Position numbers and translations under genes: made by a program. 64,000 nt of DNA from Pyronema omphalodes (Eukaryota; Ascomycota; Pezizomycetes; Pezizales; Pyronemataceae), in NCBI GenBank assembly GCA_024516155.1, contig JAJJXM010000021.1, positions 62,001 through 126,000 of the forward strand, read 5' to 3'. Below, piece by piece: positions 24,278 to 35,206 of this stretch; positions within the stretch are counted from its first letter, which is position 1, and the number at the start of each line of letters is the position of its first letter. Below the pieces are notes generated by a model. That model searched no databases. It was not told the origin of the DNA and was given only the letters and a program-made list of their open reading frames with translations.

Positions 24278-26177
24278 CGCTGGTGTAGTCCCGGTAGTGA
24301 ACTAAGTGGGGATTTTCGGGTATGGATAGACAAAGGATCGCCATAAAGAAAGGGGATGAGATGAAGTGGCAGGATTGGATGTAGCAATTGTATATACGAG
24401 TGTTACATCAAGTCGTTGACTTGGAGGGGGTGGACGACTTCGCAAACCCCTTTTCTCATGACATCTCAGTCATCCAGTTGCAGATTCATCGGCTTCAAGA
24501 CAAAATCCATCATCCTCAAGGCAAAATCCGCATAATCCATGGTATTCTGTTAAAAAAAACTATACAAACTATGCTTCTCACCGTAAAACATAGTCGGCTC
24601 ATTGAGAACCTGATAAATTACTTTTAAAGAGTCGTCGATTGTTCGCGCCTCCGGTGTGTCGTGTACCTTACTCTGTTGAACGTTACACCGGTCACCTTCC
24701 TTCCATCCCTAAGTCCTTCCTGCCTTCTTCTTTTTTTCTTTTCTTTTTTTTTTTTGCCTTCTCTTCATCCTGGTACATCAAAACACAGTCGGGCTGAAAT
24801 TCGGCGTCGATCAATAATTAACCTCCAGGCGAGAGATCGTAAACACTGGTTCGTAAGTACGCACGGATGGTGCGATCCGTTCCGGGATCCTTTGAGCTTG
24901 ACCACGGGTCAGATGGCGGGACGATAATTGATGTCGTCAAACAATTCATCTATTTCCCTTTGGGTCCTTAGAACATTTAAATTCATCTATTCGATCCCTA
25001 AGGGATTTATGCATGGAAGCATCAGGGAATCAGGTGCATCATGGGACTCTGCTGTTCTGAGGAGGTGTTTCCGATGATCAACTCACGCCTCAAATTTCCC
25101 CTGTCGCGCGCGCGGCCGGCCGACCTCTTTTCGTCACCAAAACATCTCTTGTCTCTCTTTTTTTCTACTAAATTGGCGCGACAGACGTCATTCCCGGATC
25201 GTGATGCGGGGAGCCAACTTTATTTGCTCTGGTGAGCTCGCTAGCTATGCTTGTGCCCATTCCTCTTCATTTCACTGTGAGAAACACCCTGCATGAAAAG
25301 TTACAGAGTGGATCAACCGAACTGGGGAGGCATTTCAATCAATAATCAACCAGATCTGGATGCTGTAATCAATTTACAATTGACTCCCTGTGGATATGTA
25401 GAATATTGATGTTGCGGTTCACCACATCGTGGACACGGTGTGAGTAGCAACTCCATACATATTGCACTTTTAAATCCAAAATTACATTCTTTTCATCAAA
25501 ATTACATTCTTTCCATCGACTTTTTCATACATCTCGAATCATCGACTTCAGCTCAAAGTTGCATACATATCTCACGGCCCATCGCTTTCGCTTCAGCGGC
25601 GGGCACCCCATTCGATATTAGTGGCTGACGCGCGCTTTACCCAAGGAGCTAACTCAATGGTGAGATATAGTGAATCTCCCAATGCAAGCTGGGAATGAGT
25701 TAGGATGGCTACATCGACTGTGGTAACCACTTCTGCCTAGTTTTTCCGTTTGAGCCGTTGAAATTCGCCCCACTAAAAAACAATGGCGCGCATAATCCGT
25801 TCCGATCTTCGCAGGAAGAACGCAGAAAATCTACGAACTGCCTGATTTTGCAAGGCACCTATTATGGCATGCAGGTACCTTAGAGGAAACCCCACCAAAT
25901 CATGGCGCCTTCCTCATCAAATAAAAGCAAAGGAAGTGTCGCTGGCACCACAGATTCGATGTTCAACTATTTTGTGTTGTTCCCGCACGTAACTTTCTGT
26001 GTTACTGAACAGTATTCCCGCGTTCGTTATTTCCGCCGACAGCTGAGACTGCATTGACTGCAGCGACGCCGACATCGATATTCGGAACAATCGAAGCCAC
26101 ACAATCATTACATCTGTTTTTTTCTTTTTTTTTTTTGTTTTTGCCGATATCTTTCGACATATATAATCTAATTCACA
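24278..26177. other. divergent intergenic region, probable two-way promoter
   Basis: About 1.9 kb between the minus-strand membrane-protein gene and the plus-strand RGS-LOV gene. It holds pyrimidine-rich tracts near 24725-24760 and 26118-26140, common in fungal leaders, and a short direct repeat AAAATTACATTCTTT near 25480-25512. No gene or RNA is recognised. Confidence 0.4.
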
Positions 26178-28445
26178 ATGAAGCCTCGTCGATTTCCCAG
26201 CCTGGGTATGCTTTTATCGCCCCGGCTTCCACCGTCACCAGCATCCTCTGCATCATCATCAACACCATTTTCTCCAACCCCAACAACCTTAACATTACAG
26301 GCAACCTTTTGCACTGAATACACTGAACCTTATCCTTCTCTCTCGGCAAATATGGCTACGATCCGGAATCAAGACAGCCCACCTCCGACAACAGCGAGTA
26401 CAGTTAGCACAGTTAGCACAACTACAACAACGACATTTTCAGAGCATACTTCTGTACCAAGCACAACACCCAGTATCCAAAAAAAGCCTGAGAAACTGAA
26501 CTTACCAGATGATATCGACTCATCATATGATCTTCTGCCACGAAATGACGCTCCTCCTGTGGAATCACCGGAACAGCTTGGTGATAAGATATTTGGAGCT
26601 CAGCACCTTTCAACTATTTTAAGCCAGCCGATGCTGTTATCCAACTTTGCTGATTTCTTAACTCAGCAAGATGGAGATGGTATCAAGACATTGATTAAAT
26701 ATTTGGATGCAACAAAAGCTCTTAAGGCATTGGAATATAGCAATGCTATTATGGGTGGTGAGGTGGAGGTTAAGAATCCGGCATTGGAGAAGAGACAGAA
26801 GGATGCGTTTGATTTGTTGCTTACTGAGCTTACTTCCTATGTTACTCATCACTTGGTCGAACAGGTGTCAAGAAATGTTGTGAAGAGAGTAACGGCTGGA
26901 GAGGGGGATAATGGAGCCCCGGCAGGGTTGGAGGATGGGTTAGGGGAGTGCTTTTGTTTGACTGATCCGAGAAGAGATGGAAATCCTATCATCTTCATGA
27001 GCGAAGGTATGAATATTGAACTTTTGTCTTTGGAAGGGACCAAACACTAACAGAAATAATTAGAGTTCAACAAGATCACACAATACGGATCTCAGTACGC
27101 TGTTGGCAAAAACTGTAGATTCCTCCATGGTCCTCGGACAAACAGGAAGACTGTATCAAGATTAAGAGAAGCAATATCAGCTCAACGAGAAACAAGTGAA
27201 GTATTATTGAATTAGTCAGAATCCACTATCTATATGTTGAATAGTCTGTTGACATCCAAGCAGCCGCCGAGATGGTTCATCATTCTTCAATCTCCTCTTT
27301 GTTGCGCCTCTCTTTGATTCCCACGGTATACTTCGCTACTATATCGGCGCCCAAGTCGACGTAACCCAGCTCTTGCGCAACGGTGCCGGAATGGAGTCTC
27401 TCGCCGCCGCCGCACTAAAAGAAGACACCACCGAAGATTCCGCCGAAGAAGAAACCGATGTCTTCCGAGAGCTAACCGAATTCTTCAATGACAACGAAAT
27501 CGAAACCGTCAAAATGTATTCCGGACGTTTACATCGAGGCCGAGGATTAAAAAGAGAAAACGCCACTCGCTTTAGCAAAGACAGAAGTAGATCCCGTGTC
27601 GTCTTGAAAGAGGGAACTCCAACTCAGGAAAACACAAACTTCGCCACATCATCCATCCCACCGTCTCTCAAGGGAATTTACAAAAATTATCTTCTTGTCC
27701 GCCCATATCCTTCTCTAAAAATCCTCTTCACCTCCCCATCCATGAGAACACCAGATATCCACCAAGCCCACCTCCTCAACAAAATCGGCGGATCCAACCG
27801 CGTCAAAGAAGAACTTACAAGCGCACTAGTAGCCGGCCGCGGAGTAACTGCCAAAGTCCTCTGGCTCTCAAACCGTGACATCGAACGTGGAGGCCCAGGA
27901 ACCGAAAAATGGCTACACTGCACCCCTCTTCTTGATGGAAACCGAGAAATCGGCGTCTACATGGTCCTAGTAGTCGATCCTTCAGACTACCGGCGTCCAA
28001 TAGTGGAAAGCTACAGTCCCAGAACATCATCATCACAGACAGAAGCAGCAGCAGTGACAAAGAATGAGAAATTCACCAGTAATGGTTCCTCATTTGTCAA
28101 CCGATCACAGTCTGTGGATCGTCTGCATCCACGGACAGCAGAGAAACGTCATCTTCCGCTAACACCTGCGACTTCACCACCTTCAAGTCCGATTCCACGC
28201 ATTATAAGGCAGGAGGTTGAGGTGTCGATTGATGAAAATTCAACGCCGCCGGAGTTCAAGTTGAGTAATAACTTTCCACATAGGAGGCAGTCGAGGAATT
28301 GGGCAACGAAGCAGGAGGCGGAGGAGAAATCGTGAGTACTACCTGGAACTCTCTGTCTACAACGATAGTCCGTGATACTGATACAGCCAATAATAGTGCC
28401 GTTGATTCGTTTGCAAAAACTTTGGGAATGTTGGCGGCGAACTAA
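26178..28445 (+). CDS. RGS-LOV blue-light photoreceptor
   Basis: Exons are 26178-27006, 27064-27214, 27264-28331 and 28397-28445; 698 residues from 26178, or 640 from the alternative in-frame ATG at 26352. After a Ser/Thr/Pro-rich leader comes an RGS-like helical region (HLSTILSQPMLLSNFADFL, KYLDATKALKALEYSNAI). A LOV/PAS core follows: GKNCRFLHGPRT carries the flavin-adduct cysteine, VLLNYRRDG is the next conserved block, and YYIGAQVDVTQLL has the signalling Gln of the last strand. The long tail is disordered and ends FAKTLGMLAAN. Fungal RGS-LOV proteins bind a flavin and are thought to couple blue light to G-protein signalling or membrane association. The canonical RFLQ is RFLH here. The third exon join (donor GTCAGA, 27215) is required to restore VLLNYRRDG. 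The start is uncertain. Confidence 0.82.
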
Positions 28446-28836
28446 AGGAGAAGTAAAAAGCTGGCTCTTTTTATTGATGTGTTTTATTTTGTTTGGGGAT
28501 ACGCGGATGTACAGTTATGATAAATCGGGGCGGATTTGGCGTTATTTACATGAATAGAATACAAAATGGGGCGTGGATCATAGGTCGACTTTGTAATGAA
28601 CCTCACCTGTGTACCTTGTTCAGAATTTCAAACTCAACAGCTCCGTTGCTGAAGGGATTATAGTCGGTTTTGGTGCCTAAAGTTTTCATTGTACTCCGCC
28701 TACAAAACGGGATACCCGGATTTTATTTTCCTGCATAGGCCTTTCAGGCCTCGATCAGTGTAAAATTCAAAACAAAACAAAACTCCGCCTATAAATCGGA
28801 TAGGATTATTCGCCGAAAGACGTGCAAAAGATTTGT
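28446..28836. other. spacer with short CTCCGCCT repeats
   Basis: 3' region of RGS-LOV. Two related strings, CTCCGCCTACAAAACGGGAT at about 28695 and CTCCGCCTATAAATCGGAT at about 28784, form a weak direct repeat. Otherwise nothing is recognised. Confidence 0.4.
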
Positions 28837-28916
28837 TCCGATACCGGGAATCGAACCCGGGTCTAGTCGGCACTCTTGATGAAAGCGACCAATGCTAACC
28901 CCTACACCATATCGGA
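28837..28916 (-). tRNA. tRNA-Glu (anticodon TTC), with a 9-nt intron
   Basis: On the minus strand the acceptor TCCGATA pairs with the terminal TATCGGA. D-arm GTGT..GCAT contains the A-box GTGTAGGGGTTAG. Anticodon stem GGTCG pairs with CGACT, enclosing CTTTCA, a 9-nt insert and C, so the anticodon is TTC with the intron after position 37. T-arm is CCGGG TTCGATT CCCGG. A TTTT run follows within about 12 bp. Acceptor identity matches eukaryotic tRNA-Glu. Confidence 0.93.
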
Positions 28917-29299
28917 TTGGTATTAGTCCTGGTTAAAATAATGTATTACGTTATTATTTGTTATTCCAACTGTTTTCCATCGTGTAGTCCTGTCTGCATC
29001 CGCGTTTCGTGTCTCGTCTCAGCTATACAAGTCAATGTCCAGCGATACTGCTCGTCAAATTTTGTGTATGTACAAAGTAATATCAGGTGACTCAGCAGCT
29101 CATTACCATAGCTGGTGCGGTGTCATGCTGATGGCGCATCTTACCGCCGACATGCTCGAGCCCACCGAGCTTCAAAGCTGCCTGCTGTTACGACCCCGCC
29201 TAAATCAGAACTGAAAGCACAACAAAACTCGACCTCGAACTTGCACTTTCACAGTGTTCATGATTCTGACCCCTCCACATTATTAGGAAACTCTCGTCT
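28917..29299. other. spacer between tRNA-Glu and F-box gene
   Basis: Likely holds the F-box gene promoter and leader. A short frame at 29115-29303 ends before a usable join, so I do not call it coding. Confidence 0.4.
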
Positions 29300-30765
29300 A
29301 TGACATCCTTCGCTATAGCTCCTACTCCACCGACCGCCCAGTGTAGCTCTGTCGTCGCCAACGATGGTCCTTTAAAGCTTCAACAGCTCCCGCGTACTAC
29401 CACCTCTCCTCGAAGACACTCTTCCACAATACCGATGGCGTCGATTTTTGGGCAAGAACCTCCTCCGCCTTCCGCGTCCTCGAAAGCAGTCATGGCACTT
29501 CTCAGCGGCACCGGCACCGGCACCAGTCTACACGCTGTCAAAAGGAAGAGATCCAAATACATATTACGCCATGACTACCGCAATAGCTCTCATGGAATCA
29601 TAAGTAACCCCTCAAAACCCACGATGATACCTCTTACAGAGCTTTTTACGAGGAGTATTGTTTGGATCCTGTTCGACTCTCTCACCAATAATGAGTATGC
29701 AATACCCTGAGATTTACTCCATATCCACGTCATATCTTGTTCACTGTTTTGGTATCTTTCTGATGCAAACTACGGCAGGTATCAGGATAATAATACACCA
29801 AGCTCCGACGATTCCTCTTCTCGCGTTCCGCTACTACCCTCGACTTCTCAGGAAGTCAATAACAGCAATCAACAAGACGGGCTCCCACTAGTCCCGCTAT
29901 TGCCACTACCGATATGGCCTGGTTTAAATACGCTGCTACCTCCTGTCCCTCCGGAATCGCCAGAATCAGACTTCCCATCGTCCCAGTTTCTCGATCTGTT
30001 GGGCCTATTTGAAATACATCCTATAGCTTCCGCAATTGCTTCTTATCTCTACGGGCACGATCTTCGGAATCTACGCTTATTGAACTCCGATTTTCGGAAT
30101 TTGATATCTTTGGGAACATCGGAAGCAGGGTATCCATTGTATTTCCAAGTCTTACTAATGAAGACTCTTTCTTGTCCCAGAAAAGGTACAGATACTGAAC
30201 CTATTGGGCGGCCATGTGAAGACACAGGCGGGAATGTTGGGCCATGTATATTGTGTTCGACCATTGTGTGCTCTGTATGTACACCTAGCTTTTCTATTAC
30301 TGCTGTTTGAAGCTAATGAGACAGACCTGTGTCTCACCAGAGGTATGGACCACCAAACGCTATCGATACATCTGTCCGCGTTGCTGCGGATCTTCAAGCA
30401 AAGACCTGTGTCGCTGTCAGGAACATCCTTGGCTGTGTAGACCATGCTACAGAAAAAACTGGATTAAGGATCTGGAATACAACGCCATCACCTGGTTTTC
30501 TGAGGCTACAGCAAATTGTATGTTCTGTAACGGAAAATATTCATGTGATACGGACAGTCGTCTACCGAAACACTCGGTCAAGGGAATAAGAGAATTCAAA
30601 AAATGGTTAAAACAATCACGCATCACCACCGCGGACCCCAGAATCGAGGGAAACAGACGTCCTGCTGGCTGTGGATGGTGTAAGAAACGTGTAAACCCGC
30701 TTCGAGAGGGTTGGTCTATGCGTCCGTCCATGGTAACACGTTATAGGTCTCTAAGCATGTTCTAA
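29300..30765 (+). CDS. F-box-like protein with Cys-rich putative zinc-binding region
   Basis: Exons are 29300-29694, 29779-30274 and 30325-30765, about 443 residues. An N-terminal low-complexity region is followed near residues 190-235 by IHPIASAIASYLYGHDLRNL and RLLNSDFRNLIS, an F-box-like helical pair. Cys pairs follow: PCILCSTIVCS, ICPRCCG, LCRCQEHPWLCRPC, NCMFCN and CGWCKK, likely several zinc sites. Fungal proteins of this plan are usually uncharacterised; an F-box suggests substrate recruitment to an SCF ubiquitin ligase, which is inference. A 42-nt stretch near 30185-30226 has intron-like ends but stays in frame, and I keep it as exon. The gene lies between two oppositely oriented tRNA-Glu genes. 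Confidence 0.65.
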
Positions 30766-32338
30766 GATTGAAAGGATTCTATAGATTATCTAATATTATG
30801 AGTGCTTAGTCACAGTTGTATTAGGTTTCACTAGGCTTAGATGAGGAAGAGTTTCTCATGTTGCAAAGGACAACAGTTCATTGTGACGTCTGTATGAGCA
30901 CAGAGGTCTTAATTCTTAATGTTACAAATAAAATCTTGTATTATTTTCCTCGCCTCGATGGAGAGCCCTCCAATCGTCTTCGAAACATGTCCCCTGGCTA
31001 TCAGGTCTTGATAAGTCGTTGCTAGATCCGTTAGCAGACCTTTCTAGAGCTTACACCATCACATTGTACGTTGCAATAAGGCTGATAAGAGCAATGATGT
31101 ATGAAACTAGAGCGGAGGTGATATCTTGGTAATATTCGAATACATGTGAGTGACACCACATTGCGTGTGAGTTTTCAATTTCCATTATAACTACGATCAA
31201 AACTGATTTCCGCTGAGATAATTCGGCTTTAAGTGAATGTCTTTACATCTTCATTACTACAAAATATACGCACTCAATTTCAAACGGTCCAGAATCCTTG
31301 GTAGCCTTTATAGAAGCAGAAGCAAGAAGTTCGAAACCCCAGTGATTATATATGGTTCTACGCATTGGGATACATAACACTTGCGGGAGCTTTCTCCATG
31401 GAGAAGTACGAGTACATTTTCGGAACATGTCAAGAGCTGTACTTTACTGGCTAATGGCCTCGTTTGGGCTGTTTTTACAGCTTACAAAGGCGGGAGGGTA
31501 GATGGAACATGTTTAGAGAGATACCATATGACTGAAAGTGTCCTCAAATCAATATTGCGGGTATAACCCTGAAGAATTACCTGGTAGTAACTTTGCCTAC
31601 AAAATCAGTCTAGCTCAAGATTATCCATCATTTGGTAACTTATTAATTGCTTTCACCCGAAAACTCGAGTCCTGGCTCTGTTATTGAACAACATGTGATG
31701 CTTCCATTCTTACGATAATTTCGATTGCAAGTGCTTGATGAAAATACTCCATGTAGAGTTCTGTGACTATTCTAGGGGCAGACCGCTATTAAAGGCAATT
31801 CGGGTGGAGGTGTTTATAGATGATATTGCGTGTTTTATCATACGAAACTGTCTTTACAGTTCAAAAAGTTATACTTATCTCGCTTGAAAGCCATTTACCA
31901 GGGTACAAATAGCCTATAATAATCTTCGAAATTTGTTTCAAAATATTTTTGAGTACTGCTAGGTTCATGCATGTTTTAATCGCGGTTCAGTCTAGCCGCT
32001 ATGTTTGGGACATTACTGCTCGCTACAGCTGGGGTTGAGACTGGTAGACTTTTTGTAACTATTCAGCAATGAATACGAGAGCTGATTTTATCTCAATCGA
32101 ATGGGATGGTATGGTACACCATACAACATCGAAGTGCTACAGATGAAAGCTCTGGTCAGGTTAATCATAGGGCTTGGCTCCTGAGAGCGTTCATCTCAAC
32201 ACTCGGATACTTAGGGTTCACCAGGTTTGTGAATAACTCATTTATTTGTTCATGAACATAGCTCTGTAGTCGAAAAAAGACGCGGTATGGGGTCACTTCA
32301 ATTAGGTATAAATATTATTACAAACAACTCCAAATATA
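30766..32338. other. intergenic, nothing recognised
   Basis: About 1.6 kb of AT-rich sequence with only short frames, none with a recognisable product, ending at the second tRNA-Glu. Confidence 0.45.
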
Positions 32339-32418
32339 TCCGATATGGTGTAGGGGTTAGCATTGGTCGCTTTCATCAAGAGTACCGACTAGACCCGGGT
32401 TCGATTCCCGGTATCGGA
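32339..32418 (+). tRNA. tRNA-Glu (anticodon TTC), second copy, with a 9-nt intron
   Basis: Identical to the copy at 28837-28916 except for one base, G to A at the last intron position (TCAAGAGTA here). Same acceptor, D, anticodon and T stems. A T5 run at 32425-32429 is a good RNA polymerase III terminator. It is transcribed in the opposite direction to the first copy, 3.5 kb away. Confidence 0.93.
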
Positions 32419-32424
32419 ATAATC

Positions 32425-32429
32425 TTTTT
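32425..32429 (+). terminator. Pol III terminator of tRNA-Glu
   Basis: TTTTT starts seven bases after the tRNA 3' end. Confidence 0.6.
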
Positions 32430-33127
32430 GCCCATTGGATGGACATTAACACTGCTTTTTGCACCTTCGTCTATCCAAGCGTGAGCATGTTCTTCAGCCC
32501 CATGCCGTGAATTGCACGAACAACCGCTCTTATTGTAATCTGTATATATTTGGAGTATAAATGTGAAGCTACCTTCGTCCAAAGCAGTCTTCTGGAAAGC
32601 AAACCTTATAATATACTGTACCCTCTATTCGAAAATTGCACATCAACTCTTCTGTCATCAAGTTATCACCATTCTACGTCCTTGATTCTTGCTCTCAAAT
32701 ATGCCTTAATAGAAAACCATTCAGCACTAGTTGTCGATTTAGAATTTGGTAAAACCTTCGGGTTCACTGAGTAACAGCCCGAGTCGAACCCTTAGTCGCT
32801 CCACACGAAGAACTCTAAAAATCTTGACAAAATTGTCCATGCATTACCGAGAGCAAGAGGAGAAAAGACAAGAACTGAATCTCATTGGGCCATCAATATT
32901 CTCTGTTATGGTTCTAAAAAACATTGAATTCATGTTCTCCTGACCCATAGGGGTTTGGTCACCATAGGGAGCTAACTTGAAGTGACCTGCGGTGATGATG
33001 CTCCTCAAGCTGCGGCATAACTATCAAAACCAGAAATCTTTCACTCTGTCTCTAGATATCAGTTCCACACTTCCTACGAAGGACCGGGCGCGAGGACACT
33101 TCATTCTCACCGGTCCACTACCTCAGG
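32430..33127. other. spacer and leader of the next gene
   Basis: Short frames only; the promoter and leader of the 33128 gene presumably lie here. No recognisable motif. Confidence 0.4.
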
Positions 33128-35206
33128 ATGGCACCAGATCAGCACTCATCAACTCGTCCCGACGACCGACACAAGTTGTATAATAGATTCTCAAACGCAG
33201 GAGTTTACCTTGATGAACCAGAGGCGGATGTTCACGCGTGGTCGAGGGCCTACTCTTTGCCACCGAATCCACTTGATAATCCAAGCGAAACTACCTCTCG
33301 AGTTGGTATGTATCTCATTCCCAATATATACTCTGTTTATTCCCTTAACCAGCTTTCAGAACCTGAGCGAGCCACTATATTCAGAACATCGAGCATAGGA
33401 AATCCGCACATTATGTATTCTGCTGGATCTCGACCCTTATACAATATGGATCCAACCACCCAAAACGGCCGATTTGAATTCGACATGGACTTGAGGGACT
33501 TTGAAACATCTAGTTCTGAATCCGAGGACAACAATATTGGGCAAGTGTCTGACAGTGCGCCGAACAATGAGGCCGATGAACAGGAATACCAGGATATCGA
33601 ATCGCAGGTTGCTGCACGAATTGCAGAGATCGAGTCTTTTGATCCGGAATTCTATGCTCAATTGGGAGACGACTCATACGAGCTGGAATCCACTGGTATG
33701 CGGGAGAACGAGACTATCACCATATCCGACAATGAATCCGAACAAGAGTCTAATGCAGGTTCCGATAGTGATTTAGAGGAAAATGCAGCTGCTGATATCA
33801 CAGGACCCGACATTGAAGCTGAGGTCGACGGTACTGTCGGATTGGCAAGTTCGACCATTAGATTGCGTTCCACCAGGTCTGCGCTGTCAACACCCATTGC
33901 CATGCCATGTACGACTGACGTTTCTAGGGTTTACCCTGGTCCTACCACAAACGCACCACAAAAGGCACAGGGAACAGTCAAAGCGAGCAGCTCAAGTGCC
34001 CACAGCGCTGCTTCTTCCTCCGTCTCCAAGGTTTCAAAATCATCAGCCATCAGTCGGGTCAAGCAACTCGAATTGCGCGACGGATCTCCCCAGCAGTCCA
34101 CACCATCTTCACCAATGCAGAAGGAAGCCCACAAGACGGCCTTACCTGAGAAAGCCACTTCTACAGTATCTATATCAGCGAAGAAAACTAACCAAAAAAC
34201 GGCCGCCCCAGGAAAAGCCAACCTACCAGCCAACAAGGCAGCTGAACATCCCAAGCGTACCAGAACCGCAGATTCTGAGAAAGATACTCTTACAGAGTAT
34301 GATACTGATTCCGAGATCCACGACCCTAAGCGTAAAAAGGCTTTGAGTGGTCATAAAGTCTCTTCCCTGCGCGACCTTGATTCGCCTGCTACACGATCTA
34401 TTACCAGATCCATGACTTCTCCTACGAAGGAAGTCTCCAAACAGGCCGTCGTCAACTCACCAGCTCCTCAACGCCCTACTAGATCATCTACTATGCCGAA
34501 GAAAATTACTGCACAGGCCACTCCCAAGGGTACACAGGCCAAGCGCAAGAGGGCAGTCAGCGAGGAGAAGGGATCTTTCACACAGCCCGGTTCACAGAAA
34601 AAAGTCGTTACTCCTGTTTCCTCAAGAGTTGCTGCATCTACAGCTGTTGCGAAGAACACTCCTACACAGCTCGAAGATTCTTCAGCATCCACACGCCATT
34701 ACACAAGAGCTTCAGCCGCAACTACCTCCAAGGAAATCTCAACTCGAAAAGGTGTAAATACTGGAGCTTCGACTCCCTTGTCGAGAATTTCTAATGGCGA
34801 GGTTGCAGCTAATGATGCCGCTCCACAAGTCAAGAAGACCCCCAAGAGATCCAAGAGATCCAGATTGGGTGCAACTACTAAGAGGCAGCTGCTACAGAGC
34901 AGGGCTAGACACGCCGCTGCTGCTCTGAGAGCCGCGGAGAATCCTCGTCCCACTAAGAGATCAAGGCCCAGCATTGGATATGTTTATGTCAGTAGTGACG
35001 AGAAGAAGCTTACTGTGGAAGAGATGTTCGCTCGGACTGCAAAGGAAGCTGAAAAGTCTGTCTTGGGGACTTCTAAGGAATTTCAGGCTTCTACTAAATC
35101 CGGCGACAATTTAGATTCCGGAAAAACCGCAGCTGAGGAACAGCAGGCCATCGAATCTGATGAGGAAATGGATTCGGAACTCAGCGAAATCAGCATGGAT
35201 GCGTAG
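33128..35206 (+). CDS. large intrinsically disordered acidic/basic protein, unknown function
   Basis: An open frame of 692 codons, or 674 if a probable in-frame 54-bp intron (33306-33359; donor GTATGT, acceptor TTCAG) is removed. The acidic Ser/Glu/Asp-rich stretch at about 115-245 (for example SSSESEDNN, ISDNESEQESN) is followed by a long Ser/Thr/Ala/Lys-rich region. Basic clusters PKRKKALSGHK, QAKRKRAVS and KKTPKRSKRSRLG look like nuclear localisation signals. A more ordered C-terminal piece reads SIGYVYVSSDEKKLTVEEMF, then an acidic end. I recognise no domain. Composition suggests a nuclear or chromatin-associated protein, which is inference. Codon structure is clean over 2 kb, so it is very likely real. 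Confidence 0.7.
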   Translation: MAPDQHSSTRPDDRHKLYNRFSNAGVYLDEPEADVHAWSRAYSLPPNPLDNPSETTSRVGMYLIPNIYSVYSLNQLSEPERATIFRTSSIGNPHIMYSAGSRPLYNMDPTTQNGRFEFDMDLRDFETSSSESEDNNIGQVSDSAPNNEADEQEYQDIESQVAARIAEIESFDPEFYAQLGDDSYELESTGMRENETITISDNESEQESNAGSDSDLEENAAADITGPDIEAEVDGTVGLASSTIRLRSTRSALSTPIAMPCTTDVSRVYPGPTTNAPQKAQGTVKASSSSAHSAASSSVSKVSKSSAISRVKQLELRDGSPQQSTPSSPMQKEAHKTALPEKATSTVSISAKKTNQKTAAPGKANLPANKAAEHPKRTRTADSEKDTLTEYDTDSEIHDPKRKKALSGHKVSSLRDLDSPATRSITRSMTSPTKEVSKQAVVNSPAPQRPTRSSTMPKKITAQATPKGTQAKRKRAVSEEKGSFTQPGSQKKVVTPVSSRVAASTAVAKNTPTQLEDSSASTRHYTRASAATTSKEISTRKGVNTGASTPLSRISNGEVAANDAAPQVKKTPKRSKRSRLGATTKRQLLQSRARHAAAALRAAENPRPTKRSRPSIGYVYVSSDEKKLTVEEMFARTAKEAEKSVLGTSKEFQASTKSGDNLDSGKTAAEEQQAIESDEEMDSELSEISMDA

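Noticed and set aside
33306..33352. 47-bp intron ending at the first AG (CCAG)
   Set aside because: Would shift the frame into an immediate stop; the TTCAG at 33359 gives the in-frame alternative.
33783..34346. Overlapping frame of 187 codons in the disordered gene
   Set aside because: An out-of-frame shadow within a codon-biased low-complexity region.
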